From the NCBI GenBank assembly GCA_003427395.1, contig BFEA01000126.1, positions 1,108,753 through 1,149,894 of the forward strand: a stretch of 41,142 nucleotides of DNA. The letters run 5' to 3'. This DNA comes from Chara braunii. Lineage: Eukaryota > Streptophyta > Charophyceae > Charales > Characeae. Below are positions 9,629 through 20,324 of this stretch, one piece after another. The number at the start of each line of letters is the position of its first letter. Position 1 is the stretch's first letter. Below the pieces are notes generated by a model that worked only from the letters and a program-made list of their open reading frames with translations, ran no database searches and was not told where the DNA came from. Both the position numbers and the translations under genes were made by a program.

Positions 9629-11876
9629 ATGGAGGAGGAACTGGAAGGACAGAGAACGAGTGCGAGGTCACCTCCACCAGGACCGGCAGAGCCAATGAAC
9701 TATTGGGCGGACGAGGAACGAATCAGATCACTCCCTCTGCTTTGATGATGGGGTGTATCCCAGGGAGCTGGATCCAGGCGAAATGGAGGTTAATGGAAGG
9801 GAGGTGAAGTTTACCTTGAACACGTCGTTGGACGAAATCAAGGTAAAATGGCTGAAAGAGCGGACCGTCTCAGTGATCTTCAAAGAAAACGCAAGATTCC
9901 TTTCGAAGAAGATCAAGGACGACATCATAAGAGCGTTTGTAGATGGTTGGATCCTGGGCAGTGAACGGTTCCCCAGGGAAACAAGGAGGGGACGAGTAAA
10001 GATAGAAGGTCCGAATGCGCTTTCATACGTAGCGAAGTCAAGGGAGGTGGCGAACTTCATGATAAGTGAGGGAGGGGTGGAGATCCCCACGAGACAAGCT
10101 AACGTCAGCTACGAAGTACAATTCAAACCTTGGATGACAAGGGCGGAATTCAGGGACTTACGAAGACAGGAGGACGACAGAATCTTCTGGGTGATTGCGG
10201 TGCAAGTTCCCTTGGACGATATGTCGTTTATTTATGCACAAATCGAGATTGCAATCGGCAAGATCGAGTGGGCACACCCACCGGACGTAGATCCAGACAG
10301 ACCAGCATTAGTGAATGCGAGATTTGACTTGGCTTCGGATGCTAGAGGGAACATGAAAGGCAAGATGAGAATCATCACCTCTAAGGGAGACGACCTGGAA
10401 GTATGTTTGGCTTGCTCCACTACGCCGAAGTGCCGGACGTGCCAACAGTTCTTCCACACAGAGGAGGAATGCCGGAGGCGAGGAGGGCAAAACAGGGAAG
10501 TACCAGGCGGGACGAATATCCCCACCCAGCAACCTTCACAAGCACAATCAAGTACGGGGCAGGGCACGAGTAGAAGACTTCGATATCATGGCCCACTGGG
10601 CCCCCAGCCCCAGGCGGAAGCAGCCGCACCTGCAGGCTTTGCATACGCTGCTGATAATCCGATGTTCTCGCCGGGAGGGATCCTTCAAGCAAGCCCCTCC
10701 GTGCAGAACCTTTATCAGATGATGTGGGCACTACAAGGCGCAGCCTCTCAAGGAGGGATAGCAGTCAATGGAGGATGCTGGAGAAATCCTAGGCAACAAG
10801 CAAACCAATTCCATGTTGGGATGCCCCCACAATACGGGGGAGGCTTCCATCAGGGGCTTGGAGGACAAGGGATATCATCGGCCTTTCAGAGCTACCAGCC
10901 AAACTTCATTCCTCAGGACCAGGGTCCCAGTCCCCATGGATTGGAGGGCGGAATAGGTGTGGACCCGAGAGGGGCAGGAACGAGTAGACAGCAGAAAAGG
11001 TCCGGGCAGCCGTCAGAGGCTTCGCTACAACCAGGGAGAGGGAGTCAAACAGGAGGGAGGGAATTGGGAGCGGAACAAGAAGGGTCAGCTTCAAGGACGG
11101 TAGCGGACCTTCAACAGCGATCACGACCAGCAGGCAAGCAGCGAAGGCTCAACATGTCGTCAGTGAAGGAGCTCCACACAGAAGCCTCAGGGGAGTCATT
11201 CGTGCACTCCACCGGACAACAAGCAACCTCGGGAGCACCGGGGCAGAAGACAACAAGAGACAGGCGTCTGGCAACAATGGCCAGAGGACAAGGTCCAGGA
11301 TTAGAACAGTTGCTAATTCCACTAGCATGCACTACAGTTAGGAACGGCCTTTGGGTTATCACCTGGCACACAGCACTGTGTCCGTACACACTGCCTTCAC
11401 AACAGGTAGATGATGCACCCACACCATGGACAATACTGCAGACGGTAGAAACCCTGTTCTTGAGATACTTCTCTGTCCGATTGATTGGGGACTGCCCGAT
11501 GGCAAGGATCATTACAAAAATCGAAGAAAAGAGGATCAAACTCTTTGTCCCGCTGGTTGATGCGACAATGACGACAGACGATGCAGGAAGACTGGAGAGC
11601 TTGGGGATGAAACTCGTACCCCTTACCTGGTTTGCAGAAGGAAGGAAACCGAAGCTTGGGCGAATCACTATCACACCGAAATTGTCTGCAGAATGCCTGT
11701 CAGAACTGAAAATCCGTCTCCATAAGGATAAGAGGCTAGACTCGCAGTTCGTCAGGGATGCCCTTACACAACCATTGGCTCTGAGCTCACAAGCCACTGA
11801 AGCCAGAGGAACGGGTCAAGACAGCCGAAACACATCCCGCATCCAACGGTCGGGAGGAGGGCAAATGGATGGTTAA
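9629..11876 (+). pseudogene. LINE ORF1 (nucleic-acid-binding protein, zinc knuckle), one frameshift
   Basis: ORF1 proteins of L1-like elements bind element RNA and form the ribonucleoprotein. The probable start is the ATG at 9629 (MEEELEGQRTSARS). That frame stops at a TGA at 9743-9745, while homology to the second LINE continues in the +1 frame from about 9741 (FDDGVYPRELDPGEMEVNG), so a one-base indel has occurred near 9738. The long part that follows, about 710 codons to 11876, is open. The N-terminal block (VNGREVKFTLN to about RAFVDGW) resembles the DUF4283-like domain of plant LINE ORF1 proteins. A canonical CX2CX4HX4C knuckle (CRTCQQFFHTEEEC) lies at 10431-10472. A Gln/Gly/Pro-rich linker and a conserved C-terminal domain follow. 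The stop overlaps the ORF2 start by 8 nt. Confidence 0.85.
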
Positions 11877-14800
11877 ACTTACCATAGCCTCTCGTAACAT
11901 TTGCGGATTGGGGGATACAGGGGGCAAATGTAAGAAGGTCAGACCGAAGAAGTGGATTCACGAGAATCACGTAGAGGTTATGTGTTTACAAGAGACAAAG
12001 CTCTATGAGGATAAGATTCGGAAGCTGGGAGGACGGTGGGACGGACCCCAGATCTGGTCCCCAGCCAAAGGCTCGTCGGGAGGAGTAGCAAGACTCCTTC
12101 ACAAGGACCTGGAAGCAAAAATCATAGACCATTATAAGGACCTATGGGGGAGGTGGGCTTGGGTGAAACTGGGGATTGGGCAGGAAGAATGGGGTGTTGT
12201 CACGATTTATGCTCCAGTCCGAAAGAGGGACCGCATAGTCTTCTTGAATGATCTGCCGTATAGCCTACCGGACGAGGATAATATGATTATCGTAGGGGAC
12301 TGGAATCATACATTGGATGAGGACAGACAAGTAGGGAGGAGAGGCTCAGCAACAGGGGTACTGGCAATGCCAGACTTTATGACAGATCTAAATCTCCACG
12401 ATCCATTTAGACTTTTACATCCGTTAGACCCCGGTTATTCTTGGTTTACACGCCAGGGAAGAGGCATGAGATTAGATTACCTGTTAACAAACGAGATAGG
12501 GTTGGATGCAATACAACGGATTGAATGCCCCAACGTGCCAATGTCAGACCATAACCCATTGGTAGCAGACTTTCGTATAGGGGAAGAGTACTGTAGAGGG
12601 AAGGGTTACTTTCGTTTGAACACAGAAAATCTGTCAGACCCGAACCTCTGCCAATGGGTCACGGAGTTCTGGGGAAGGTGGTCAGGCAGGAAAGAGCAAT
12701 TTGATTCGCTCTCAGATTGGTGGGAAATAGGCACAAAAATTAATTTGCTTAATGTTCACTCGAGGATTGCGGCACAGGAACGAAATAAGGAGGAAAGGCT
12801 CTGCGGGAGGAGGGTGGAGTATGCAGAAAGGAGAATGAAGGAACATCCTGTCTCAGAGCTTCTTTGGGGAAAAGAAAGAGTGAAGAGGCTGGAACCGTGG
12901 GACAGAATGCAACAAGAGAAAGCTGAAATATGGACGGAAAGGTTGAAGGTCAAGAACATTACGGTGTACTACCGTATGTCCAAAGAGTCCTTCCAAAGAC
13001 TCCCAAGAAGAGCGGGACAAATTATGAGAGAGTTGTCCCACCCATTCTGTGATTCGCAACCCAGAGCGTCCAGACCCGCGGATATGTGCAGCTACGCAGC
13101 CTGTTACTTCCAAGATATCCTAACCTCACGGAGACTATGAGAGGGGGCGAACCGTAACCTGGCAAGGGACAGTGAACACTGGCAGCACCTGAAGGTAAGA
13201 CTTTCATCACAGGGAAGATTGGACATGGACAAACCAATCACGGCGGAAGAAGCGTCGGCAACGTTGGCTCGAATGGCGAAGGCAAAGGTTCCGGGGGACG
13301 ATGGCTTACTTCTAGAGTTCTTTTCGACCTTCTGGTCTATAATGGGGGAAGATCTAGTGTCGATATTTAACGGAATGTTAGATGGAGGGTACCTCCCGAA
13401 AAACGCATGTAACGAGATCACTTCGGTGTTAGTTAAGAAGGGGGATAAGAGTGAGATCCGGAATTGGAGACCGATCTCACTCTTGAACGTGGCGTATAAG
13501 ATACTGGCAAAGATTTTGGTCAGACGGTTAGGTAGATACCTATCGGACCTAGTGTTGGAAGATCAGGCGACGTTTGTCAAGGGCAGGTCGATATTTGTAA
13601 ACATTGTAACAACAATTGAGACAATGAAAATAGTACAAGAGGAGAACCTGGACTTCGTTGTTCTCCTGCTTGACATGGAGAAAGCGTATGATACGGTTAA
13701 CTGGTCCTACGTGATGACTACTCTAAGGGTTCTGGGGTTTGGAGAGCGCTTTTGCAAATGGGTGATTGGTATGTACTCGCACTCCACGGCCTCAGTCATG
13801 ATCAATGGCTTCCTGTCAAAGAACTTCAAGCTCTCAAGATCTCTTAGACAGGGATGTCCGTTGGCTCCATTGCTATTCGTGCTTCAACTGGACACAATGC
13901 TCTGCAATATCCGCTCAGATCAGAGGATTCAAGGGATTCCAACAGGGGGAAGAGATTGTCGGGTAAAGGCATTGGCGGACGACTTGTTCGCCGTGGTGGC
14001 AAACACGGAACAGTCGCTGACAGCACTGAGGGAATGCTTAAAGGAATACGAGGATCTATCAGAGGCAGCGATAAATTGGACAAAATATGTGTTCCTTCTT
14101 CCAAGCTCCTTTTCGCTGAAGGTCCAATGGGGAATGAAAAGAGTGGAAACAGACAAGTCAGAACGTTTTCTAGGAGTTCAAGTAGCCCTCCTCTCATGTG
14201 CTGCAGACCAGGATGAACTGCTGCAACAGAGGGTAATGAATCGATTATCCACATTGGGTTTAGCGCCTCACCTGTCCACGATGGGAAGGGCGTTGGTAGT
14301 GAATGTGGCACTATTTTCACTGTTGTGGTGCGTAGGGAAGGTTCGGCCACTGGGGGGCAAGGCGAAAACAGTAGTAAGAAGGAGGGCAGCGAAATTTATA
14401 TGGAAGCCGCGTGGACTGGAATCAGAGGGTTTCTTGTCAAAGGTCGCATGGGATACTATCTGCCACAACAGACAGGAAGGGGGATTGGGCCTGAAAGATC
14501 CGGGGAAACAAAACAACGTCATGTTGGCCACATGGATCCCCAAGGCCCTTGCAACGGAGAAGGAAGAGCACTGGATCTTATTGGCAGAGACAATGCTCAT
14601 GAAAAGCTGGAATCTGTCTAGAAGGGAGGATGTATGGGCCTGGATCGATATTGACTCCTGCTTACGGAGGCCAACTTGCTTCGAGTTGTGGACAGGCATA
14701 TTAAGAGCGTGGAAGGAGGTCAAGCTGGACAAATGGACAGAACCGGTTACAAAACAAGAGGTATTGATGCAAGTTATCTTCGAGAATCCTATGATAAGGA

Positions 14801-14991
14801 ACGCAGAAGGAAAGGTGTTGACTGCAGATGGGAAACCAGGAAGTTTCGGCAGGGCGTGGGTTGAACACGGTATAGTTAGGATTAGGGACATATGGAATGA
14901 GTTTAGGGAGGGCTGGAGCACTGTCACAGAGCTGAAACAAAGTACGAGAGTGTCCAGAAGTAGGCGGACTAGGGTCCACCCTGCCGGGTAG
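11869..14991 (+). pseudogene. LINE ORF2 (endonuclease and reverse transcriptase), one in-frame stop
   Basis: ORF2 nicks the target and copies element RNA at the nick. The N-terminal half is an exonuclease-endonuclease-phosphatase fold with ASRNICGLGD, CLQETKL, IIVGDWNHTLDED, MRLDYLLTNE and MSDHNPLVADF, the expected catalytic blocks. The reverse transcriptase half has RNWRPISLLNVAYKILAKIL, VVLLLDMEKAYDTVNW, SLRQGCPLAPLLF and KALADDLFAV, where ADD (13975-13983) is the active-site pair. Both halves are in one frame, separated only by a TGA at 13138-13140 after about 423 codons, with the frame open on both sides. The start ATGGTTAA overlaps the ORF1 stop. The C-terminus lacks an obvious RNase H domain. 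The stop should block full-length ORF2 unless read through or a sequencing error. Confidence 0.9.
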
Positions 14992-15292
14992 GCAGGGAAG
15001 TCACGGGGACGGAAGTCTGTGAGAGACAGCAGGGGTACTACGGGGAGTAGGGGTCGTAGTCTTATTTGGGTTTTAGTAAGTTTTTTGTTGGTCTGAGGGA
15101 TGTTTTTTTGTGGATGTTTTCTTTTGTCTGTTCGAGAGAACGGTGTCGTTGGCTTGGCCAAGTGTTGTTGGGGAAAAACCCACGTACCTGTCTGGGTAAT
15201 GGTACCAGACATTCAGTGTTTTCCTTCCGGGTTGTTTGTGAGGAATTCCCGGCCTCATGGTTCTTCATGATAATGGATTCCTTGCTTTTCCC

Positions 15293-15312
15293 AAAAAAAA
15301 AAAAAAAAAAAA
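15293..15312 (+). repeat. LINE poly(A) tail
   Basis: Twenty consecutive A directly before the right copy of the target duplication (15309-15322, whose first four bases are shared with the tail). Confidence 0.9.
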
Positions 15313-15418
15313 GTCCTACCAGTGCGTTTGAGTACTTCATGAGCATTCCCTGACCATCTGTGGAAGGGGAGGTGTCAACGATTTCGGGAACGCCGCGAGT
15401 TGCAGTCCCTGCACATCC

Positions 15419-15839
15419 AGTGCCCTAGCTCAGTTGGTTAGGCACACAAGTGGCATTAAGGAGGTTGGGGGTTCAAGCCCCATGATCATGCACTTAGTGC
15501 CCACCGACTGCGGTAGTCCGCTTAGTCCGCTTGATACCACTGTTCCGTATTTGTAGGGTTTATGACCAACACGGGTGTGAGTGTGAGTGTGAGTGGGTTG
15601 TGTGTGGTGTGTGGGAGAGTGTTGGCCATAGCCACTGCTGCTACTCTATGGGGGTTGGGCAAAGTAGATGGATGCCGCAGCTACTGCCAAAATGCTCGGT
15701 CTTTGTGTAAGCCGTCACCCCCACCAGCGGCCCCACCCTGCTCCCTGACCACCGCCGATTAGGGCGGGGGGCAACATGCATTCCCTTAATTGCCTACCGC
15801 GTGGGCACGGGGAACACATCCCTAAGGGATTGCGTTTCT

Positions 15840-15883
<44 letters not shown>
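15419..15883 (+). mobile_element. tRNA-derived SINE with (TTG)n tail
   Basis: The 5' end has a Pol III box A (TAGCTCAGTTGG, 15426-15437) and box B (GGTTCAAGCCC, 15470-15480) at tRNA-like spacing. About 350 bp of unrelated body follow, ending in GGGATTGCGTTTCTTTG and a long (TTG)n run (about 15840-15883) that terminates in an assembly gap. A tRNA-like head with a TTG-repeat tail is typical of certain plant SINEs such as the tobacco TS family. The target duplication cannot be checked because the 3' flank is missing. It is not a functional tRNA gene because the sequence between and around the boxes does not fold as a cloverleaf. Confidence 0.75.
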
Positions 15884-15903
15884 NNNNNNNNNNNNNNNNN
15901 NNN
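15884..15903. other. Assembly gap (20 N)
   Basis: Exactly 20 N between the (TTG)n tail of the SINE and a poly(T)/(TG)n/(AG)n tract. The true distance is unknown. Confidence 0.98.
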
Positions 15904-15911
15904 TTTTTTTT

Positions 15912-15990
<79 letters not shown>
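15904..15990. repeat. (TG)n(AG)n compound microsatellite
   Basis: Poly(T), then (TG)n at about 15911-15936, then (AG)n at 15937-15990. Confidence 0.95.
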
Positions 15991-15991
<1 letters not shown>

Positions 15992-16467
15992 CTGAATGGA
16001 AAAAGTGGAACATGACTATCTATTTCGCGGTTGAAATGCTTTTTATAGATTTATTTAATATTTATCCTAGAAAGATCACAATAAAATTTGTGAGCACTCA
16101 AATTTTCAGGTTTTTTCTCGCATTCCTCTAAGCGGGAAAAATCACTATAGGGGGGCGGACCGTCGTTACCGCTGGCGCGTTAGCGCTCGGTCGTAACGCC
16201 GCTTGCTTCGGCAGGCCTGGTTGGCAGCGCGATTTCCGTCGTGGAAGGACTGCCGTGGGTGACGCCCCAATGCCCTTGCCTCGTCAAGGGACTATGGCGG
16301 AGGCCATAGCTGGTGACGTCAGCAACTAGATTGCTCCGTCCTACCCCTATATCCTTGTTGTTACCGTTAAAACGTTCTTTACGGAGTTCTTTGCTGGTAT
16401 TTAGCTAATCCCTCCCTCCGCAATAGGAGAAGGTGTCTTTTCTAAGTGTAGCTGACAGCCAACCAAG

Positions 16468-17223
16468 ATGGAAGTTGATCCTTCCCCCCCAGGGAGGTAT
16501 CGATCCAGATGCAAGGAGTCAAGTCCCTGGAGACTATCGGCTGGAAGAAGAACGAGTTTTGGAAATGGTTAGAGCCTACTATGAGGAGGGTATTGTCCCG
16601 ATGGACATAGACCCGGGCCTCATGGAAGTTAATGGAAGAGAAGTGAAATTCACTCTGAACAACTCGGTGGATGAAGTTAAGGTGAAATGGCTCAAAGGAA
16701 GGATGGTCACGGTAATCTTTCGAGAGGGAGCTAGATTCTTGTCGAGGAGGGTGAAGGAGGACGCTATTCGGGCATTCGAAGATGGTTGGATTAGCGACGA
16801 ACTCTTTGGTCAAGACTTCAAGCGGGGCAGGATAAAAGTGGAGACTCCTAATGTGGTTTCATACATCCCAAGATCTCAAGAGGTTACCAATTGGATGCTA
16901 GCTAAGAGAACTGATTTTGTAGAGCTGGCGGGAGTTATTTATCACACGGATTTCAAGCCATGAATGACTCGAGCGGAGCTCAGGGATTGGAGGAAGACAG
17001 TTGACCAAGATACGTTTTGGGTGGTGGCCGCGGTAGTTCCACTTGACGAAATGGTGTTCATTCATGTACATGTGGAGAGAGCAATCGGCAAAATTCTGAA
17101 GTGTCACCTCCCCAAAGCAGATGAGACGGACACCAAGCTGGTGAACCTACGCTTTGACATTGAGTCGTCCAGGAAAGAGTGCATGAAGGACAGGATTTGG
17201 GTCCAAACACATCAAGGCGACAT
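16468..17223 (+). pseudogene. LINE-2 ORF1, N-terminal half
   Basis: Homologous to ORF1 of the first LINE: MEVNGREVKFTLNNSVDEVK matches MEVNGREVKFTLNTSLDEIK. The best ATG is at 16468, but a C run at about 16484-16491 probably carries an indel, since the homologous frame downstream differs from the ATG frame. A TGA at 16961-16963 stands where the first LINE has Trp (FKPW before MTRAE), a TGG-to-TGA nonsense change. Homology continues through WVVAAVVPLDEMVF and ends at QGD, where the Gypsy LTR begins. The C-terminal half lies beyond the Gypsy element at 30164. Confidence 0.85.
17220..17223. repeat. Gypsy target-site duplication ACAT, left
   Basis: ACAT directly before the LTR start. The same ACAT follows the other LTR at 30160-30163. 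Counting one copy only puts the LINE ORF1 frame back in register across the insertion (QGD then MLEV, versus KGDDLEV in the other LINE). Confidence 0.85.
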
Positions 17224-19554
17224 TGTGACGCCCAACCTCACGCCCGGCGCGACTTCCTGATCGGAGTGGGATGTGGGCCTGGAAGTGCGAAAAGGAGTGT
17301 GCCAAGGATTGTTGGGAAATTGGGGGTGGAATCCCAGGTCAGAACTGAGATCTCCTGTGGCAAGGTTCCAGGGCATAGGTGCAAGGAGGCTAAGGGACGG
17401 GTTACTTTCGGTCTGATGGCGGTCGATGTCGTGTAGCATAAGGGAGATGGCATGTGCAGTGCATCTTGGGCCGTCCGACCCGCCCGTTTTAGTGACGGCG
17501 GTTCGGGACAGGTTCGCTCGCGAGGGTTGCGATTTCTATGGGTCGGACCTCCGGGCGTGGACACATGGCGATTGATGTCGCGCGTTATGGTTAGGCTTCG
17601 TAATTCCAGAGGCTCGGCGGTTGCCGCGCCATCTGCAATTTCTGCACGGCGTGTGGGGCCAATACGGGGCTATGAAATTCCACGGTACCACCGTGAGTTG
17701 GTGGTAGGGGAGGAGCAGATGGAAGGGAGGGAAATTGGTAGCGATAACGACGAATCCGAGGGATATAAAATATTGCGTGTTATAAGTAGTAGGGTAGTCG
17801 GGACCCCTCGGGTCGCTGGTTATGGCGCGCCGAAAGTCCCTGGGACACAGTCGGTCGTTCTTGGTTAGACGGGGGAATTCCGGATGTCTCAGCCTTAGTT
17901 GTTCTTCCTCCCAGAGTTCTCGGTACCCAGAGATGTACGATATCTTGTCATTCCGGCGGAAATGTTGTCATCGTTTGTGTGCAGGTTCTGCAGACTCGTG
18001 TAATTGCCCACGTGTAGGCCGGATTGATCAGATCGCGCTTACACGTCCGCACACTAGGTGTTCGATCGTGTGTGAGCCTGTTCGCTGTCTTTCGTGCAAA
18101 AGTGGGATTTCAGTCCTACATGCAAAATCGCCACGTGGCATAGACACCCACCCAATCATCTAATCCTTCAACGATCCCGCAAACAATCATTTTCGAGCAT
18201 GCAAAAATGACATCACACATATCAGACACCACAACAATTGTCAAACTCTTATCGTGGCGACAGCAGATCAAAGTGACAAGCAATGATGATGATCAGACAA
18301 AAACGACAAGCGTATTATTCCATCAGGACTTCGTCCATTCAATATACACAAACGAGGAAGGATCGAAACTGAATAAGACACCACACGAGGGCCAACAACG
18401 AGACAAAGATGCCGAAGAAGAAATAAGGGCGAATTGCCCGAGCCGAAGTCAAAACTTATANACAAAAGCAAAGGAAAAGACAAAGAAATTTGCAACTCCA
18501 CGCCCATCCATCTCCCTCTCTCTCTCTCTCCGATGAGGACAGTCCGTCGTCACGCACCAACCCACGAAGTTGTCACCCCACTTAGTCCTCCTATACCCAT
18601 CAGGTTCGCCCGCGCGATACAGTCCATCGTAGCCCCGCGCGTCAACCCCGTACATTCGGCACCAGCTCGTCGGGTCGCCCAACTCCCACTTCAACTCACC
18701 TCTTACTTCGCTCATGAGCTGACCCTCACTGATCGCGCTACCCCGAGCTTCCAACAGCTGTTTTAAGAGAGCTATCTAATCGCGCATCCGAAATTTATAG
18801 CGTGCATGCATGCGTGAAGAACACGGAATTGCAAAGACTTAGAAAGAAGAAGGGGAGGGAGTGCCTACATTCTGCATGGCCAGATCGTGGCGTGGGGGAC
18901 GTAGCCACTCTCCACGCATCAATCCGATCATGCAGCCCGCAGACCAATTGGACACAGCAAGGAAGAGAGAGGGCGGGAAAGACGAAGCTCATGAAGAAAG
19001 ATACAATTACAAGGGCGCCCCGCCCAAAATTACAGTTACACGCAAGATTAAGGGCGCCAACTAATCAGAGCTTCGTTGCAGCCGCAGAAAGAAACGCGAG
19101 AGCAAAGAGCACCGCGCGGTAAAAGGAAATTCCGAATTCCTAAATTCCTAACTAACGCAAAAATGCAAAAAGAACTTTATTAAAGCACAAATCCCGAGAA
19201 GAAAATCCGAAATTTCGAGAGCCATCGAGGCTCGACAAGATTCGAAAAAAATCAATTTAAAAAGAAAGAAGCAAAAACTCCCGCGCGATTACCGCTCCGA
19301 AAACCCGACAATAGAACAAGAAAGAAGCAACATCAATCATTATTAATCACGCCTCCGTCGGCGCGCCAGCCACTCAATCGACCATCCCGGGACTTGCCCA
19401 ACTTTGGCCCCAGCTATCTAAAAAGAAGCGACGTAAAAAGAAGAACAAACAAGGACACCGATGCAATTTCCCGTCGATCCCATCTCCCGTAATTGGCCCA
19501 ACCTTCCCATCTTAGGACCCCTCATTGTCATCGCACAGAAAGTGGTTCGTCACA
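17224..19554 (-). repeat. 3' LTR of the Gypsy element
   Basis: About 2.33 kb, bounded by TGTGACG (17224) and CGTCACA (ending 19554), a short inverted terminal repeat with TG...CA ends. It is nearly identical along its length to 27812-30159, apart from substitutions, an 8-nt difference near 18367, and a 17-nt gap near the outer end. A single N at 18461 corresponds to C in the other LTR. No protein-coding gene is seen in it. Confidence 0.92.
18792..18797 (-). promoter_or_regulatory. Candidate LTR TATA box
   Basis: On the minus strand this reads TATAAA in the context GCTATAAATTTC. The same site is conserved at 29381-29386 in the 5' LTR, where it could drive transcription of the element. It is inferred from sequence only. 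Confidence 0.3.
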
Positions 19555-19718
19555 TATGTGACGCCCAGGGGGTTCCAATTTTGAAGCAGGCTCTCGCTTG
19601 CTTGACATTACGACACGTGTCGATCTTTCTAAACGATCGACAACGCAGAGCTTTCTACGTGCCACTTACCGTGTGAAAGAGTGTGGAAGTCATCCATTGT
19701 GGCGTACGTGGCTCTATC

Positions 19719-20324
19719 CTACAAGTTCCCCAGGAAGGGCTCTATCCATCGGAGGAGGGGATCGCTCGTGCCATCTTTGCGACACATGTCATGCAATCGC
19801 GCATCAGTAGGGAGAGGAAAGGGAAGGCGGTACATGGGGGCGTGTTGAGGGGGTGGGTCAGTCGGGAGTGGGGGTAGGAAGCTTTCAATTCCCGTGACTG
19901 TCACCGGAAGCTCCTGATATCGGACGATCCGATGGAAGCGAGGGAAGCGGGTACCAGCATGGGGGAGAGACGCGAGATAGTCGGGGTAGAGGGTTGCGAA
20001 AGTATGAAGGAGGGCCGTCCGGAATCGATCATGGCTTTCACACGTGGGGATAGTCCATGTGATCATGCAATAGGCCTCGATCATGTTGTGGTCTCGCCAC
20101 GCGGCACTGAAGAGAAGGTCATGGAGGCAAAAGACAGGGGTGGCGCACCGAGTAGAAGGGTGCGGATGTACCGTGACAGCGAGGCGGGTAGCGTAGAAGT
20201 GACGGAAGGTGCCGGTGGGGAAGGGGTTGTGGGGAAAGGAGATCGGGACGGTGATCTGGCGGAGGGTGAGGTAATCAAGGGGACGACGGGATAACGACCG
20301 TGGACGAAGCCCGATGCCCCGCAT
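19719..20324 (-). CDS. Gypsy ORF-c, unknown function (201 aa)
   Basis: Last of three extra ORFs between integrase and the 3' LTR. The ATG at 20324 overlaps the ORF-b stop in the sequence TGATG. The frame is also open upstream of that ATG, with another in-frame ATG at 20423, so the start is chosen by its overlap. The protein begins MRGIGLRPRSLSRRPLDYL. It has a strand-like LAVTVHPHPSTRC, a helical CLHDLLFSAAW, a strand-like EAYCMITWTIPT and a helical FRTALLHTFATLYPDYLASL. I recognise no family and see no signal peptide or clear membrane segment. The stop lies 165 bp from the 3' LTR. The intact frame within a decayed element is notable but could be partly chance. Confidence 0.6.
   Translation of the reverse strand: MRGIGLRPRSLSRRPLDYLTLRQITVPISFPHNPFPTGTFRHFYATRLAVTVHPHPSTRCATPVFCLHDLLFSAAWRDHNMIEAYCMITWTIPTCESHDRFRTALLHTFATLYPDYLASLPHAGTRFPRFHRIVRYQELPVTVTGIESFLPPLPTDPPPQHAPMYRLPFPLPTDARLHDMCRKDGTSDPLLRWIEPFLGNL

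Larger units (their letters stand above)
9304..15312 (+). mobile_element. Nearly full-length L1-like LINE
   Basis: This is a non-LTR retrotransposon of about 6 kb. In order it has a GC-rich 5' untranslated region (9304-9628), ORF1 (RNA-binding, zinc knuckle), ORF2 (endonuclease plus reverse transcriptase), a 3' untranslated region (14992-15292) and a 20-nt poly(A) at 15293-15312. The flanking 14-bp duplication AAAAGTCCTACCAG (9290-9303 and 15309-15322, overlapping the poly(A) by four A) marks an apparently complete insertion. Coding damage is limited to a probable one-base frameshift early in ORF1 and one in-frame TGA in ORF2, so the insertion looks fairly young but this copy is probably not autonomous. 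Confidence 0.93.
16150..17223 (+). mobile_element. Second LINE, 5' part (interrupted by the Gypsy element)
   Basis: A diverged relative of the LINE at 9304. It has a GC-rich leader with locally similar text (CTATGGCGGAGG) and then the first half of ORF1. The 5' boundary is approximate because no target duplication was found. It is cut at 17223/17224 by a Ty3/Gypsy element and resumes at 30160 or 30164. Confidence 0.8.

Noticed and set aside
15420-15495. Possible functional tRNA gene
   Set aside because: Box A and box B are present, but acceptor and anticodon stems do not pair and a SINE body with TTG tail follows.
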